Assembly: GCA_019117125.1 (NCBI GenBank)
Contig: DXAL01000022.1
Location: 1 to 64,000 of the forward strand
DNA length: 64,000 nucleotides
Direction: 5' to 3'
Source: Candidatus Mediterraneibacter merdipullorum
Lineage (GTDB): Bacteria; Bacillota; Clostridia; Lachnospirales; Lachnospiraceae
Shown here: piece by piece, positions 44,629 to 53,920 of the stretch
How positions within the stretch are numbered: the stretch's first letter is position 1
How the letters are laid out: every line of letters begins with the position of its first letter
Position numbers and translations under genes: made by a program
Notes under the pieces: generated by a model
Seen by the model: the letters and a program-made list of their open reading frames with translations, nothing else
Database searches by the model: none
What the model was told of the DNA's origin: nothing

Positions 44629-47625
44629 ATGAGTGATATCATGAGACCAATGTCATTCGCCCAGCTTTTAAACTGGACACTGACGGAATGGAAAAAGAGC
44701 GGGACTGTATTCGGGGAGCACCATCCCTATCATGCAGATGCCGGATATGCCCGCACGATATTCGGGCGCACCCTGGAGACTCCGGTGGGTCCGGCGGCTG
44801 GTCCGCACACACAGCTCGCCCAGAATATCGCGGCAGCCTACTATACCGGAAGCCGGTTTTTCGAGCTGAAGACCGTGCAGGTCATGGACGGGGCGGAACT
44901 GTCCGCGTGTGTGAACAAGCCCTGCATCAAGGCGGACGACGAGTGCTACAACTGCGAGTGGTCCACTGAGCTTTATGTGCCCCAGGCAATGGAAGAGTAC
45001 ATCAAGGCGTGGTTCCTGTGCAAGGTGATGGCAAAGGAATTCGGTCTTGGCAGCATGGACGGCTTCCAGTTCAACATCAGCGTGGGCTACGACCTGGAAG
45101 GCATCCGTTCGGAAAAGATTAACAACTTCTTAAATACAATGCAGCACGCCCGGGAATCGGAGATCTTCCGGGAATGCAGGGCGTACCTGCTGGCGCATGC
45201 GGACCTGTTTGAGAAGGTGACGAAAGAGGATATCGAAGGGATTTCCGGAGATATCTGCAACTCCGTGACCATCTCCACCCTGCACGGATGTCCGCCACAG
45301 GAGATCGAGCGCATCGCCATGTATCTGATTACGGAGAAAGGATTCCACACATTCATCAAATGCAATCCCACGCTTCTTGGCTATGAGTATGCGCGGAAGA
45401 TGATGGACGACATGGGTTACGATTATGTGGCGTTCGGAGATTTTCATTTTAAGGACGACCTGCAGTACAAGGACGCCGTGCCCATGCTGGAGCGCCTGAT
45501 GAAAGTCTGCGAAGAGCGGAACCTGGAGTTCGGCGTGAAGATTACCAATACGTTCCCGGTGGATGTAAAGCAGAATGAACTGCCCAGCGAGGAAATGTAT
45601 ATGTCGGGCAAGTCGCTGTATCCGCTGTCTATCTCTGTGGCGGCGAAACTGGCGAAGGATTTTGACGGAAAGCTGCGCATCTCCTATTCGGGCGGCGCGG
45701 ATTACTACAATATCAAAGACATCGTGGAGGCGGGCATCTGGCCGGTAACAGTGGCGACGACGCTGCTCAAGCCCGGCGGATATGACCGGATGCACCAGAT
45801 GGCGTCTGTTCTGGAAGAAGAGGGAGCCGTATTCTCCGGCGTGGATGCAGACGCAGTACAGCGCCTTGTGGATGCGGCAAAGACCGACCCCCATCATGTG
45901 AAGGCGGTGAAGCCGCTCCCGTCCAGGAAGATGAAGAAACAGATGCCGCTTCTGGACTGCTACACTGCGCCCTGTAAGGAAGGATGCCCTATCCGTCAGG
46001 ATATCCCCGCTTATCTGCAGCTCGTAAAGGCAGGGAGATACGAAGAGGCGATGGAAGTCATCACAGAGAAGAACCCCCTTCCGTTTATTACGGGAACAAT
46101 CTGCGCCCATCCGTGTATGGGCAGATGCACCCGCAATTTCTATGAGGAATCCGTCTACATCCGGGGCATGAAGCTGACTGCGGCAGAACACGGATACGAT
46201 GCGCTGATGGAGAAGATGGAGGCGTCTCCGGTGACAAGGAGCGGCAGGGCAGCCGTGATCGGAGGCGGTCCGGCAGGAATGGCGGCGGCTTATTTCCTGC
46301 GAAGGGCAGGCATGGAGACGACCCTGTTTGAGAAGACCGGCGCCCTGGGCGGCGTGGTGCGCCACGTCATCCCGGAATTCCGCATCCCGGGAAGCGCCGT
46401 TGACAAAGACGCCGCACTTCTGGAGAAGATGGGCGTCCAGGTGTGCCTTGATACGGAAATCACGGATTTGGATATGCTGAAAAACGCGGGATACACGGCA
46501 GTCATCCTTGCAGTGGGCGCGTCTGAGCCGGGCGTGCTCCGCCTCGAGAAGGGCGAGCCGGTGAACGCACTGGAATTCCTGGCAGAGTTCAAGGCAAAAG
46601 AGGGGAACCTTAATATTGGGAAAAATGTTGTCATCATTGGCGGCGGAAATACCGCCATGGATACCGCCCGGGCGGCAAAACGCACGAAGGGCGTGGAACA
46701 CGCGTACCTGGTATACCGGCGGACGAAGCGGTACATGCCGGCGGACGAGGAAGAACTTGTGATGGCAGTGGAAGACGGCGTGGAATTCATGGAGCTGCTC
46801 TCTCCGGTGAAGCTGGAGAACGGAACGCTTCTCTGCAAAGTGATGAAGCTGGGTGACTATGACGCGTCCGGCAGGAGAGGCGTGGTGGAGACCGGGGAAG
46901 AGAAAGAAATTCCGGCGGACACCGTAATCGCCGCAGTGGGCGAGCGCGTGCCTACCGCATTCTATGAGTCCTGCGGCATCCGTGTCAATGACCGGGGACG
47001 CGCCGTTGTAAACGAAGAAACCTGTGAATCCAGCCGTGCCGGCGTATACATTGTGGGCGACGGCATGGGCGGTCCGGCGACGGTGGTCGAGGGCATCCGG
47101 GATGCACGCAAAGCCGCAGAGGCGGTGGCAGGAGAACCGCTGGTGCGGGATTACGAGCCGGAGACGGACGAGGATGTGATATACGCAGGAAGAGGAAATC
47201 TGGAAGAGCGCAGGAAAGACCGGGAAGAGGGAGGCAGATGCCTCGGATGTTCCGGTATCTGCGAGAACTGTGCGGAAGTCTGTCCGAACCGGGCGAATAT
47301 CGCCATCCGCGTGCCGGGCATGGAGAAGCATCAGATTCTCCATGTGGATTACATGTGCAATGAATGCGGCAACTGCAGGAGCTTCTGCCCTTATGACAGC
47401 GCTCCGTATCTGGATAAGTTCACCCTTTTTGCCGACGAGAAAGATATGGATGACAGCAAAAACCAGGGCTTTACCGTACTGGACCGGGAGCAGGTGAAAT
47501 GCAGGGTCCGGTTCTTCGGAGAGACCACGGTCTGGACAAAGGGCGAAGCGACCGGGATACCGGAAGGGCTCCGGAAGATGATGGAGGCGGTCTGCACGGA
47601 ATATGCGTATCTTTTGAGAGACTGA
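44629..47625 (+). CDS. ygfK: YgfK-type selenate reductase/purine-pathway flavin-FeS oxidoreductase
   Basis: 998 residues. N-terminal dihydropyrimidine/dihydroorotate dehydrogenase-like barrel (about 1-430; TPVGPAAGPHTQLAQN). A GltD-type FeS domain near 443 (CYTAPCKEGCPI...CAHPCMGRCTR) follows. Then an FAD site AVIGGGPAGMAAAYFL near 542 and an NADPH site VVIIGGGNTAMDTAR near 664. Two ferredoxin-like clusters end it (CLGCSGICENCAEVCPNR near 871; CNECGNCRSFCP near 909). It is a complex electron-transfer enzyme. As no FAD subunit accompanies xdhD, YgfK is the likely redox partner or the reductase of an intermediate. Confidence 0.95.
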   Translation: MSDIMRPMSFAQLLNWTLTEWKKSGTVFGEHHPYHADAGYARTIFGRTLETPVGPAAGPHTQLAQNIAAAYYTGSRFFELKTVQVMDGAELSACVNKPCIKADDECYNCEWSTELYVPQAMEEYIKAWFLCKVMAKEFGLGSMDGFQFNISVGYDLEGIRSEKINNFLNTMQHARESEIFRECRAYLLAHADLFEKVTKEDIEGISGDICNSVTISTLHGCPPQEIERIAMYLITEKGFHTFIKCNPTLLGYEYARKMMDDMGYDYVAFGDFHFKDDLQYKDAVPMLERLMKVCEERNLEFGVKITNTFPVDVKQNELPSEEMYMSGKSLYPLSISVAAKLAKDFDGKLRISYSGGADYYNIKDIVEAGIWPVTVATTLLKPGGYDRMHQMASVLEEEGAVFSGVDADAVQRLVDAAKTDPHHVKAVKPLPSRKMKKQMPLLDCYTAPCKEGCPIRQDIPAYLQLVKAGRYEEAMEVITEKNPLPFITGTICAHPCMGRCTRNFYEESVYIRGMKLTAAEHGYDALMEKMEASPVTRSGRAAVIGGGPAGMAAAYFLRRAGMETTLFEKTGALGGVVRHVIPEFRIPGSAVDKDAALLEKMGVQVCLDTEITDLDMLKNAGYTAVILAVGASEPGVLRLEKGEPVNALEFLAEFKAKEGNLNIGKNVVIIGGGNTAMDTARAAKRTKGVEHAYLVYRRTKRYMPADEEELVMAVEDGVEFMELLSPVKLENGTLLCKVMKLGDYDASGRRGVVETGEEKEIPADTVIAAVGERVPTAFYESCGIRVNDRGRAVVNEETCESSRAGVYIVGDGMGGPATVVEGIRDARKAAEAVAGEPLVRDYEPETDEDVIYAGRGNLEERRKDREEGGRCLGCSGICENCAEVCPNRANIAIRVPGMEKHQILHVDYMCNECGNCRSFCPYDSAPYLDKFTLFADEKDMDDSKNQGFTVLDREQVKCRVRFFGETTVWTKGEATGIPEGLRKMMEAVCTEYAYLLRD

Positions 47626-47689
47626 GCGGGAGCGTGAGTGAGAAACGGAACGGAAGAGTGAGTCAGAGACTGAGAAAGAAGGGACAGCG

Positions 47690-49057
47690 ATGAAACGGTT
47701 GTTAAAAGGCGGAACAGTTGTGAGCGGAGAAGGGAGACGCCGGCTCGACATCCTGATAAAGGGTGAGAAGATACTCGCCATGGGGGAAGACCTGGAGTAT
47801 CGGGACGCCGAGGTCGTGGACGTGACGGGGAAACTTTTGTTCCCGGGATTTATCGACGCGCATACGCATATGGCGCTGGAAGTAAGCGGCACGGTCACTG
47901 CGGACGGGTTCGATACGGGAAGCAAGGCGGAACTGGCAGGCGGGACCACCTGCATCATCGACTATGCCACCCAGTATCCCGGCGAGAGCCTGAGGGAAGC
48001 CCTGGCGAACTGGCATGCAAAGGCAGACGGACAGTCCTCCTGCGACTATGCCTTCCATCTGGCGCTCACGGACTGGAATGAGGACGTCAGCCGGGAACTG
48101 GAAGAGATTGTCCGGGAAGAGACCTGCTCTTTCAAACTGTACATGACATACGATACGATGGTGGACGACGAGACGATGTATGAGATACTCTCCCGGCTCA
48201 AGGAGCTGGGCGGCATCGCCGGCGTACACTGTGAAAATGACGGCATCATCCGGGCGCGGTCAAAAGAACTGCATCGGACAAAGGGGAGCCGAACGGATGT
48301 ATCGGATTACCCGTGGACGCGTCCGAAGGAAGCGGAGGCAGAAGCGGTATCCCGGCTTTTGAAGATAGCCAGATGCGTGGATACTCCGGTTATCATCGTC
48401 CATCTGAGCACGGCGGCGGGCTACCGGGAAATCCTCCGGGCGAGAGAGGCGGGACAGACCGTCTATATCGAGACCTGCCCCCAGTATCTCGTGATGGATG
48501 AGAGCCGGTATTCCCTTCCGGCAGAGGAGGCGAGGCATTTCATGATTGCGCCGCCGCTGCGGAAAAAGAAAAACCAGGAAATCCTCTGGCAGGCGTTAAA
48601 AGAAGGACGCATCCAGACCATTGCCACAGACCACTGCAGCTTCACAAAAGCGCAGAAGATGGCGGGAGAAGGAGATTTCACAAAGACGCCGTGCGGGATG
48701 CCGGGGGCACAGGAGCGCCCGGCGCTGGTCTGGAAGTTCGGCGTGTGCGAAAAGCGGATTACCGCGGAACAGATGTGCACGTATCTGTCGGAGAATCCGG
48801 CAAAGCTCTATCAACTCTACCCGGAAAAGGGAGCCCTCATTGCCGGGGCGGATGCGGACATCGTCGTCTGGGACCCGGAGGCAGCGTGGACGATGACGGC
48901 ATCGGATATGCAGTCCGCCTGCGATTACTGCCCCATGGAAGGCACAGAGGTGACCGGAATGGCGCAGCAGGTGTATCTGCGGGGAAAGCTGGTGGCGGAA
49001 AACGGAAACATACTGGACGAAAAGAATGGCGTGTATGTGCGCCACGGTGTGAAATGA
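47690..49057 (+). CDS. hydA: Dihydropyrimidinase/phenylhydantoinase-type hydrolase
   Basis: 455 residues. Cyclic amidohydrolase. Metal site: FIDAHTHMALEV (HxH), carboxylated Lys in SFKLYMTYD, GVHCENDG, IIVHLS, and Asp in TIATDHCSFT. It opens hydantoin or dihydropyrimidine rings; here a reduced purine or urate-derived ring is the probable substrate. 64 nt after ygfK with an AAGGGA site, 1 nt before yqeC. Confidence 0.93.
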   Translation: MKRLLKGGTVVSGEGRRRLDILIKGEKILAMGEDLEYRDAEVVDVTGKLLFPGFIDAHTHMALEVSGTVTADGFDTGSKAELAGGTTCIIDYATQYPGESLREALANWHAKADGQSSCDYAFHLALTDWNEDVSRELEEIVREETCSFKLYMTYDTMVDDETMYEILSRLKELGGIAGVHCENDGIIRARSKELHRTKGSRTDVSDYPWTRPKEAEAEAVSRLLKIARCVDTPVIIVHLSTAAGYREILRAREAGQTVYIETCPQYLVMDESRYSLPAEEARHFMIAPPLRKKKNQEILWQALKEGRIQTIATDHCSFTKAQKMAGEGDFTKTPCGMPGAQERPALVWKFGVCEKRITAEQMCTYLSENPAKLYQLYPEKGALIAGADADIVVWDPEAAWTMTASDMQSACDYCPMEGTEVTGMAQQVYLRGKLVAENGNILDEKNGVYVRHGVK

Positions 49058-49058
49058 G

Positions 49059-49859
49059 ATGATATCGGTCTACAGAGACGGGAAGCTGTGTGAGACGGCT
49101 TCCCTCAGACAGGCGGTATCCCGGGGGATGGTCCGGGACAAAAGGCGTCCGGTCATATCGGCAGTGGGCGCAGGAGGCAAGACGACGACGCTGCGCCGGC
49201 TGTCAGATGCGTATATCCGGGAGGGCGTTCCGGTCATCGTGACGACGACGACGCACATCCTGTGGGAAGAGCGTCCCTATTTCTTATCCGGGTATTCCGG
49301 GGAGGACATCCGGGAAATATTAAAAACATACGGACAGGTCTGGGTGGGGCAGCCCGCGCCCGGCGGGAAGCTGGGGCGGCTCCCGGACAGGGAGCTGGAA
49401 CGTTTGCTGGAGATTGCCGGCAGGCTCCCCTTTCGGGACGAAGAGAGGGCAGAAGGCATCCCGGTCCTGGTGGAAGCGGACGGGGCGAAGGGGTTCCCGC
49501 TGAAAGTCCCGGCAGGGCATGAGCCGGTCCTGCTCCCGTGCACGACCCAGGTGCTCTCCGTGTACGGTCTGGACGCCATCGGGAAAAAGATAGAAGATAC
49601 GGTGTTCCGGCCGGAACTGGCGGAGCGGATACTAAACAGGAAGAGGACAGAACGTGTAACGGCAGAGGACATCGCCCGGCTCGCCGCATCCGGGGAGGCG
49701 GGGAGAAAAGGCTGTCCGGCGAATGCCGGGTACACGGTTGTTTTAAATAAAGCAGATGATGAGGCGGGCAGGGCTGCAGCGCTTTCCATCTGCCGGATGC
49801 TCCGGCAGGCGGATGTCCGGAATATCATCGTGACCGGAGGAGGTCAGAGAAGCTTATGA
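49059..49859 (+). CDS. yqeC: Selenium-dependent hydroxylase accessory protein YqeC
   Basis: 266 residues. A P-loop-like nucleotide site AVGAGGKTTTLRRLSDAYI near residue 37 and TTTTHIL follow the YqeC family pattern; VLVEADGAKGFPLKVPAGHEPV is the central conserved segment. Occurs only with labile-selenium molybdenum hydroxylases, presumably for cofactor selenation or insertion. Overlaps the next gene by 4 nt. Confidence 0.92.
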   Translation: MISVYRDGKLCETASLRQAVSRGMVRDKRRPVISAVGAGGKTTTLRRLSDAYIREGVPVIVTTTTHILWEERPYFLSGYSGEDIREILKTYGQVWVGQPAPGGKLGRLPDRELERLLEIAGRLPFRDEERAEGIPVLVEADGAKGFPLKVPAGHEPVLLPCTTQVLSVYGLDAIGKKIEDTVFRPELAERILNRKRTERVTAEDIARLAASGEAGRKGCPANAGYTVVLNKADDEAGRAAALSICRMLRQADVRNIIVTGGGQRSL

Positions 49860-51253
49860 AGATTTTAATCCGGGGGGCAGGGGACCTGGCTACAGGCATC
49901 GCATCCCGGCTGTACCGGGCAGGGCACCACATCCTGATGACAGAGATTCCGGTGCCCCTTACCGTGCGCAGGAGCGTGGCATTTTCCCGCGCGGTCTGTG
50001 AAGGACGCGCGCAGGTGGAAGATATGACGGCAGTGCTGGCAGAGGACCGGACAGCCGCAGAACGGGTGCTCTCAGAGGGCGACATCGCGGTCCTGGTGGA
50101 CGAGACGGCATCCTGCCGGAGCTGGTACAGACCGGATGTGGTCGTGGACGCCATACTTGCCAAGAAAAACCTGGGGACCCGCATCACGGACGCGCCCTTT
50201 GTCATCGGCGTCGGACCGGGATTTATGGCAGGGGCTGACTGCCACTGTGTAGTGGAGACAAAGCGGGGGCATACCCTGGGGAGCGTCATTCAAAAAGGAA
50301 GCGCCATCCCCAATACCGGCGTGCCCGGAAATGTAGGCGGGTACACTACCGAGCGCCTTATCCGGGCGGAAGGAGACGGCATGCTGGAGCCCAAAGCATG
50401 CATCGGGGATTTTGTGCAGAAGGGGCAGGTCGTCGCCGTGACCGGCGGCATCCCCGTGTACGCACAGATGAGCGGCATCCTGCGCGGCATGCTCCAGGGC
50501 GGCGTGAACGTGTGGAGGGGGCTGAAGATTGGGGATATCGACGCCCGGGCGGAACGCTCCCACTGCGAGACCATCTCCGATAAGGCGCGCGCCGTGGGAG
50601 GCGGCGTCCTGGAGGCAGCGGCGTCCTTTGAACGGATGAAGGACCGCTATGCCATCGTGGTCCTGGCAGCAGGCGGCGGCAGCCGGTTCGGCGGCGATAA
50701 GCTGTGCGTTCCGGTAAAGGGAAGACCGCTCTATGAGCATACCCTGGAAAAGGTGCAGGCATTTGGCGCATTTCCGGCTTTCATTGTGACCGGCTCTGAA
50801 AAGATTGCACGGGCGGCGGAAAGCAGGGGCATCTGCCCGGTAAAGAATACAGAGCCTGAAAAAGGCATCGCTCATTCGGTAAAGCTGGGGCTGGGAAAAG
50901 CGCTGGAGAGTACGGACGGGTTAAGAGGCGTGCTCTTTCTGGTGTGCGACCAGCCGGAAATCCAAATCCCGACAATCGGGGAAATCTTCCGCACGGCGGC
51001 GCGCCATCCGGGCAGCATCGTCTGCGCGGGGAACGGGGACCGGAAAGGGAATCCGGTCTGCTGGGACGCGGCGTATTTTCCGGAGCTGATGGAGCTGTCC
51101 GGGGATGAAGGAGGACGCCGGGTCATGAGAAACCACAGGGAGAAGATACGGATTGTCCAGGCGGATATCAGGGAACTCAGAGACATCGACCGGAAGGAAG
51201 ACCTTCAGGACCTTCAGGAGAGGATTCTCCGGGAAGAACAGGTGACGACATGA
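49856..51253 (+). CDS. YqeB - MocA fusion: selenium-dependent Mo-hydroxylase maturation protein
   Basis: 465 residues. Residues 1-260: YqeB (EF2563 family) with the Rossmann-like ILIRGAGDLATGIASRLYRAG and NTGVPGNVGGYTTERLIRAEGDG. Residues 264-465: MobA/MocA-like nucleotidyltransferase with VVLAAGGGSRFGGDKL (NTP loop, Lys), VTGS, and FLVCDQPEIQIPTI (metal Asp). MocA makes molybdopterin cytosine dinucleotide in E. coli. Fusing it to YqeB ties cofactor nucleotide addition to selenium insertion. In many genomes these are separate genes. Overlaps yqeC and xdhD by 4 nt each. Confidence 0.9.
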   Translation: MKILIRGAGDLATGIASRLYRAGHHILMTEIPVPLTVRRSVAFSRAVCEGRAQVEDMTAVLAEDRTAAERVLSEGDIAVLVDETASCRSWYRPDVVVDAILAKKNLGTRITDAPFVIGVGPGFMAGADCHCVVETKRGHTLGSVIQKGSAIPNTGVPGNVGGYTTERLIRAEGDGMLEPKACIGDFVQKGQVVAVTGGIPVYAQMSGILRGMLQGGVNVWRGLKIGDIDARAERSHCETISDKARAVGGGVLEAAASFERMKDRYAIVVLAAGGGSRFGGDKLCVPVKGRPLYEHTLEKVQAFGAFPAFIVTGSEKIARAAESRGICPVKNTEPEKGIAHSVKLGLGKALESTDGLRGVLFLVCDQPEIQIPTIGEIFRTAARHPGSIVCAGNGDRKGNPVCWDAAYFPELMELSGDEGGRRVMRNHREKIRIVQADIRELRDIDRKEDLQDLQERILREEQVTT

Positions 51254-53844
51254 AAGAAACGTATACATTTATAGTAAATGGAGTGGAGCGCACGGTCAGT
51301 GAGGACAAGCCGCTGCTCCGGTATCTGCGGGACGACCTGCATCTTCATTCTGTCAAGGACGGGTGCAGCGAGGGCGCCTGCGGGACCTGTACCATTATCG
51401 TGGACGGCAGGGCGGTCCGGTCCTGCGTCCTCTCCACCAGACGTGCCGTGGGGAAGACGATACTCACGACAGAGGGACTCTCGGAAAAGGAGAAGGAAGC
51501 GTTCGTCTATGCGTTCGGCGCAAAAGGCTCCGTGCAGTGCGGGTTCTGCATTCCGGGCATGGTCATGGCAGGGAAGGCGCTCATCGACCGGGTGCCCGCT
51601 CCCACAGAGGAAGAGATCAAGGCGGCGCTGAAAGGAAATATCTGCCGCTGTACAGGATATAAGAAAATCATCGAGGGCATCCAGCTCGCCGCAGCCATCC
51701 TGCGCGGGGACGCAGAGACAGACCCGGAGCTGGAAAAAGGCGATGCATACGGAGTGGGACAGAAAGCATTCCGGCTGGATGTGCGTGAGAAAGTGCTCGG
51801 ATACGGCGAATATCCGGACGACGTGGAGATGGAAGGGATGGTCTATGCATCGGCGGTCCGCTCCGCATATCCCCGCGCCCGCATCCTGGATATCCATGCA
51901 GAGGAGGCGCTGGCGCTGCCCGGCGTGCTCGCCGTGCTGACGGCGGAGGACGTGCCGAATAACAAGGTCGGCCACCTGCAGCAGGACTGGGATGTGATGA
52001 TTGCAAAAGGCAGCGTCACCCGCTGTGTGGGGGACGCCATCTGCCTGGTGGTGGCAGAGACAAGGGACATCCTGGAACAGGCGAAAAAGCTCATCCGGAT
52101 TGACTACGAAGAGCTCAGACCCGTGACCTGTGTCCGGGAAGCCATGGCGGAAGATGCGCCGAAGGTTCATTCCGGCGGGAATCTGTGCCAGAAGCGGCAT
52201 GTGACAAGGGGAGATGCGAAGAAAGCCCTTGCCGGCTCCAAATATGTGGTGACTCAGACTTACCGGACGCCCTTTACGGAGCACGCATTCCTGGAGCCGG
52301 AGTCCGCAGTGGCGTTTCCGTACAAGGACGGGGTGAAGGTCTACTCTTCCGACCAGGGCGTCTATGACACCAGGCACGAGATATCCATCATGCTCGGATG
52401 GGAGCCGGAGCGCGTGGTCGTGGAAAACAAGCTGGTAGGAGGCGGTTTCGGCGGGAAAGAGGACGTGTCTGCCCAGCATATCGCGGCGCTGGCCGCGCTG
52501 AAAGTAGGACGTCCGGTGAAGGTCACATTTTCCCGGCAGGAATCCATCAATTTCCATCCGAAGCGCCATGCGATGGAAGGCACCTTTACGCTGGGCTGCG
52601 ATGAGAACGGGATATTTACGGGACTGGACTGCGAAATCTACTTTGACACAGGCGCTTACGCATCCCTCTGCGGACCGGTGCTGGAACGCGCCTGCACCCA
52701 TTCTGTGGGACCGTACTGCTATCAGAACACCGATATCCGTGGGTACGGATATTATACGAACAACCCGCCGGCAGGGGCATTCCGGGGGTTCGGCGTGTGC
52801 CAGAGCGAGTTTGCCCTGGAATCCAACATCAACCTCCTGGCGGAGAAGGTGGGAATCTCTCCCTGGGAGATACGCTACCGCAATGCCATCGAGCCGGGAA
52901 AAGTCCTGCCGAACGGGCAGATTGCCGACTGCTCCACCGCACTGAAGGAGACCCTCCTTGCGGTAAAGGAAGCCTACGAGAGCAATCCCGGGCGCGCGGG
53001 GATCGCCTGCGCGATGAAAAACGCCGGCGTCGGTGTGGGGCTGCCGGATAAAGGCAGGGCAAAGCTGGTCGTACAGGACGGGAAGGTGGAGCTCTACAGC
53101 GCTGCATCTGATATCGGACAGGGCTGCAGAACGGTGTTCGTGCAGATGGCTGCAGAGGCCACCGGGCTTGGGAAAGAACAGATTATCAATATGGGCGCCA
53201 ACTCCGAAGTGGCGCCGGATTCCGGGACCACATCCGGTTCCAGGCAGACGCTCATCACCGGGGAAGCGGTGCGAATGGCTGCCGAAGACCTGAGGAAAGA
53301 CCTTGCGGCAGCAGACGGCGACCTGGGGAAACTGGAAGGCAGAGAATATTTTGCAGAATTCTTCGACCCCACCGACAAGCTGGGCGCAGATGTACCTTAT
53401 CCGAAGAGCCATGTGGCGTACGGCTTTGCGACCCATGTGGTCATCCTGGATGACGACGGACAGGTGAAGGAAGTCTATGCGGCGCACGATTCCGGAAAAG
53501 TCGTCAACCCCATCGCCATCCAGGGACAGATTGAAGGGGGCGTGCTCATGGGACTGGGCTATGCGCTGACGGAAGATTTCCCCCTCAAAGACTGCGTGCC
53601 CCAGGCGCGGTACGGAACGCTGGGGCTGATGCGCGCGACCCAGATACCGGATATCCACGCCATCTATGTGGAAAAAGAGGAACTCCTTCCCTTCGCGTAC
53701 GGCGCCAAAGGAATCGGAGAGATTGCTACGATACCGACGGCTCCGGCGGCACAGGGCGCGTACTATGCAATGGACCATGTGCTGCGGACGAAGCTGCCGA
53801 TGGAAGATACCTTCTACTCGAAAAAGAAGAAACCGGCGAAATGA
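51250..53844 (+). CDS. xdhD: Selenium-dependent xanthine dehydrogenase (2Fe-2S plus molybdopterin chain)
   Basis: 864 residues. Two 2Fe-2S domains: plant-type CSEGACGTCTIIV near residue 38 and helical CGFCIPGM near 96 with GNICRCTGY. The molybdopterin part from about 170 has VGGGFGGKED near 397, PPAGAFRGFGVCQSEF near 508, SDIGQGCRTVFVQ, and the catalytic-Glu region YGAKGIGEIATIPTAP. No FAD domain is present and no Sec codon is needed: selenium is a labile cofactor ligand. It hydroxylates purines (hypoxanthine/xanthine) or works in reverse on urate. Last gene of the plus arm; a new promoter follows at once. Confidence 0.93.
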   Translation: MKETYTFIVNGVERTVSEDKPLLRYLRDDLHLHSVKDGCSEGACGTCTIIVDGRAVRSCVLSTRRAVGKTILTTEGLSEKEKEAFVYAFGAKGSVQCGFCIPGMVMAGKALIDRVPAPTEEEIKAALKGNICRCTGYKKIIEGIQLAAAILRGDAETDPELEKGDAYGVGQKAFRLDVREKVLGYGEYPDDVEMEGMVYASAVRSAYPRARILDIHAEEALALPGVLAVLTAEDVPNNKVGHLQQDWDVMIAKGSVTRCVGDAICLVVAETRDILEQAKKLIRIDYEELRPVTCVREAMAEDAPKVHSGGNLCQKRHVTRGDAKKALAGSKYVVTQTYRTPFTEHAFLEPESAVAFPYKDGVKVYSSDQGVYDTRHEISIMLGWEPERVVVENKLVGGGFGGKEDVSAQHIAALAALKVGRPVKVTFSRQESINFHPKRHAMEGTFTLGCDENGIFTGLDCEIYFDTGAYASLCGPVLERACTHSVGPYCYQNTDIRGYGYYTNNPPAGAFRGFGVCQSEFALESNINLLAEKVGISPWEIRYRNAIEPGKVLPNGQIADCSTALKETLLAVKEAYESNPGRAGIACAMKNAGVGVGLPDKGRAKLVVQDGKVELYSAASDIGQGCRTVFVQMAAEATGLGKEQIINMGANSEVAPDSGTTSGSRQTLITGEAVRMAAEDLRKDLAAADGDLGKLEGREYFAEFFDPTDKLGADVPYPKSHVAYGFATHVVILDDDGQVKEVYAAHDSGKVVNPIAIQGQIEGGVLMGLGYALTEDFPLKDCVPQARYGTLGLMRATQIPDIHAIYVEKEELLPFAYGAKGIGEIATIPTAPAAQGAYYAMDHVLRTKLPMEDTFYSKKKKPAK

Positions 53845-53873
53845 TTTACAATCCAAAGCGTCTGTGGTATCAT
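53845..53873 (+). promoter_or_regulatory. bioY promoter
   Basis: TTTACA (53845-53850), 17-bp spacer, TATCAT (53868-53873), each 5/6 to consensus, starting 1 nt after the xdhD stop. Confidence 0.7.
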
Positions 53874-53920
53874 ACGGAAGTTATCAGATACACACCGGCA
53901 TGAAGGAGAGTTTGGGCAGG

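Noticed and set aside
45130-47958. 942-residue antisense ORF opposite ygfK
   Set aside because: Low-complexity His/Arg/Leu-rich translation without any family motif; the sense frame has a full multi-domain enzyme. Long open antisense frames are a by-product of the GC-biased codon use here.
51250-53844. Selenocysteine (in-frame TGA) in the xanthine dehydrogenase
   Set aside because: The frame is uninterrupted and this family uses a labile selenium ligand, not Sec.
51214-53856. 880-residue antisense ORF covering xdhD almost end to end
   Set aside because: Same codon-bias shadow effect; no ribosome site or domain, while the sense strand shows intact FeS and Mo motifs.
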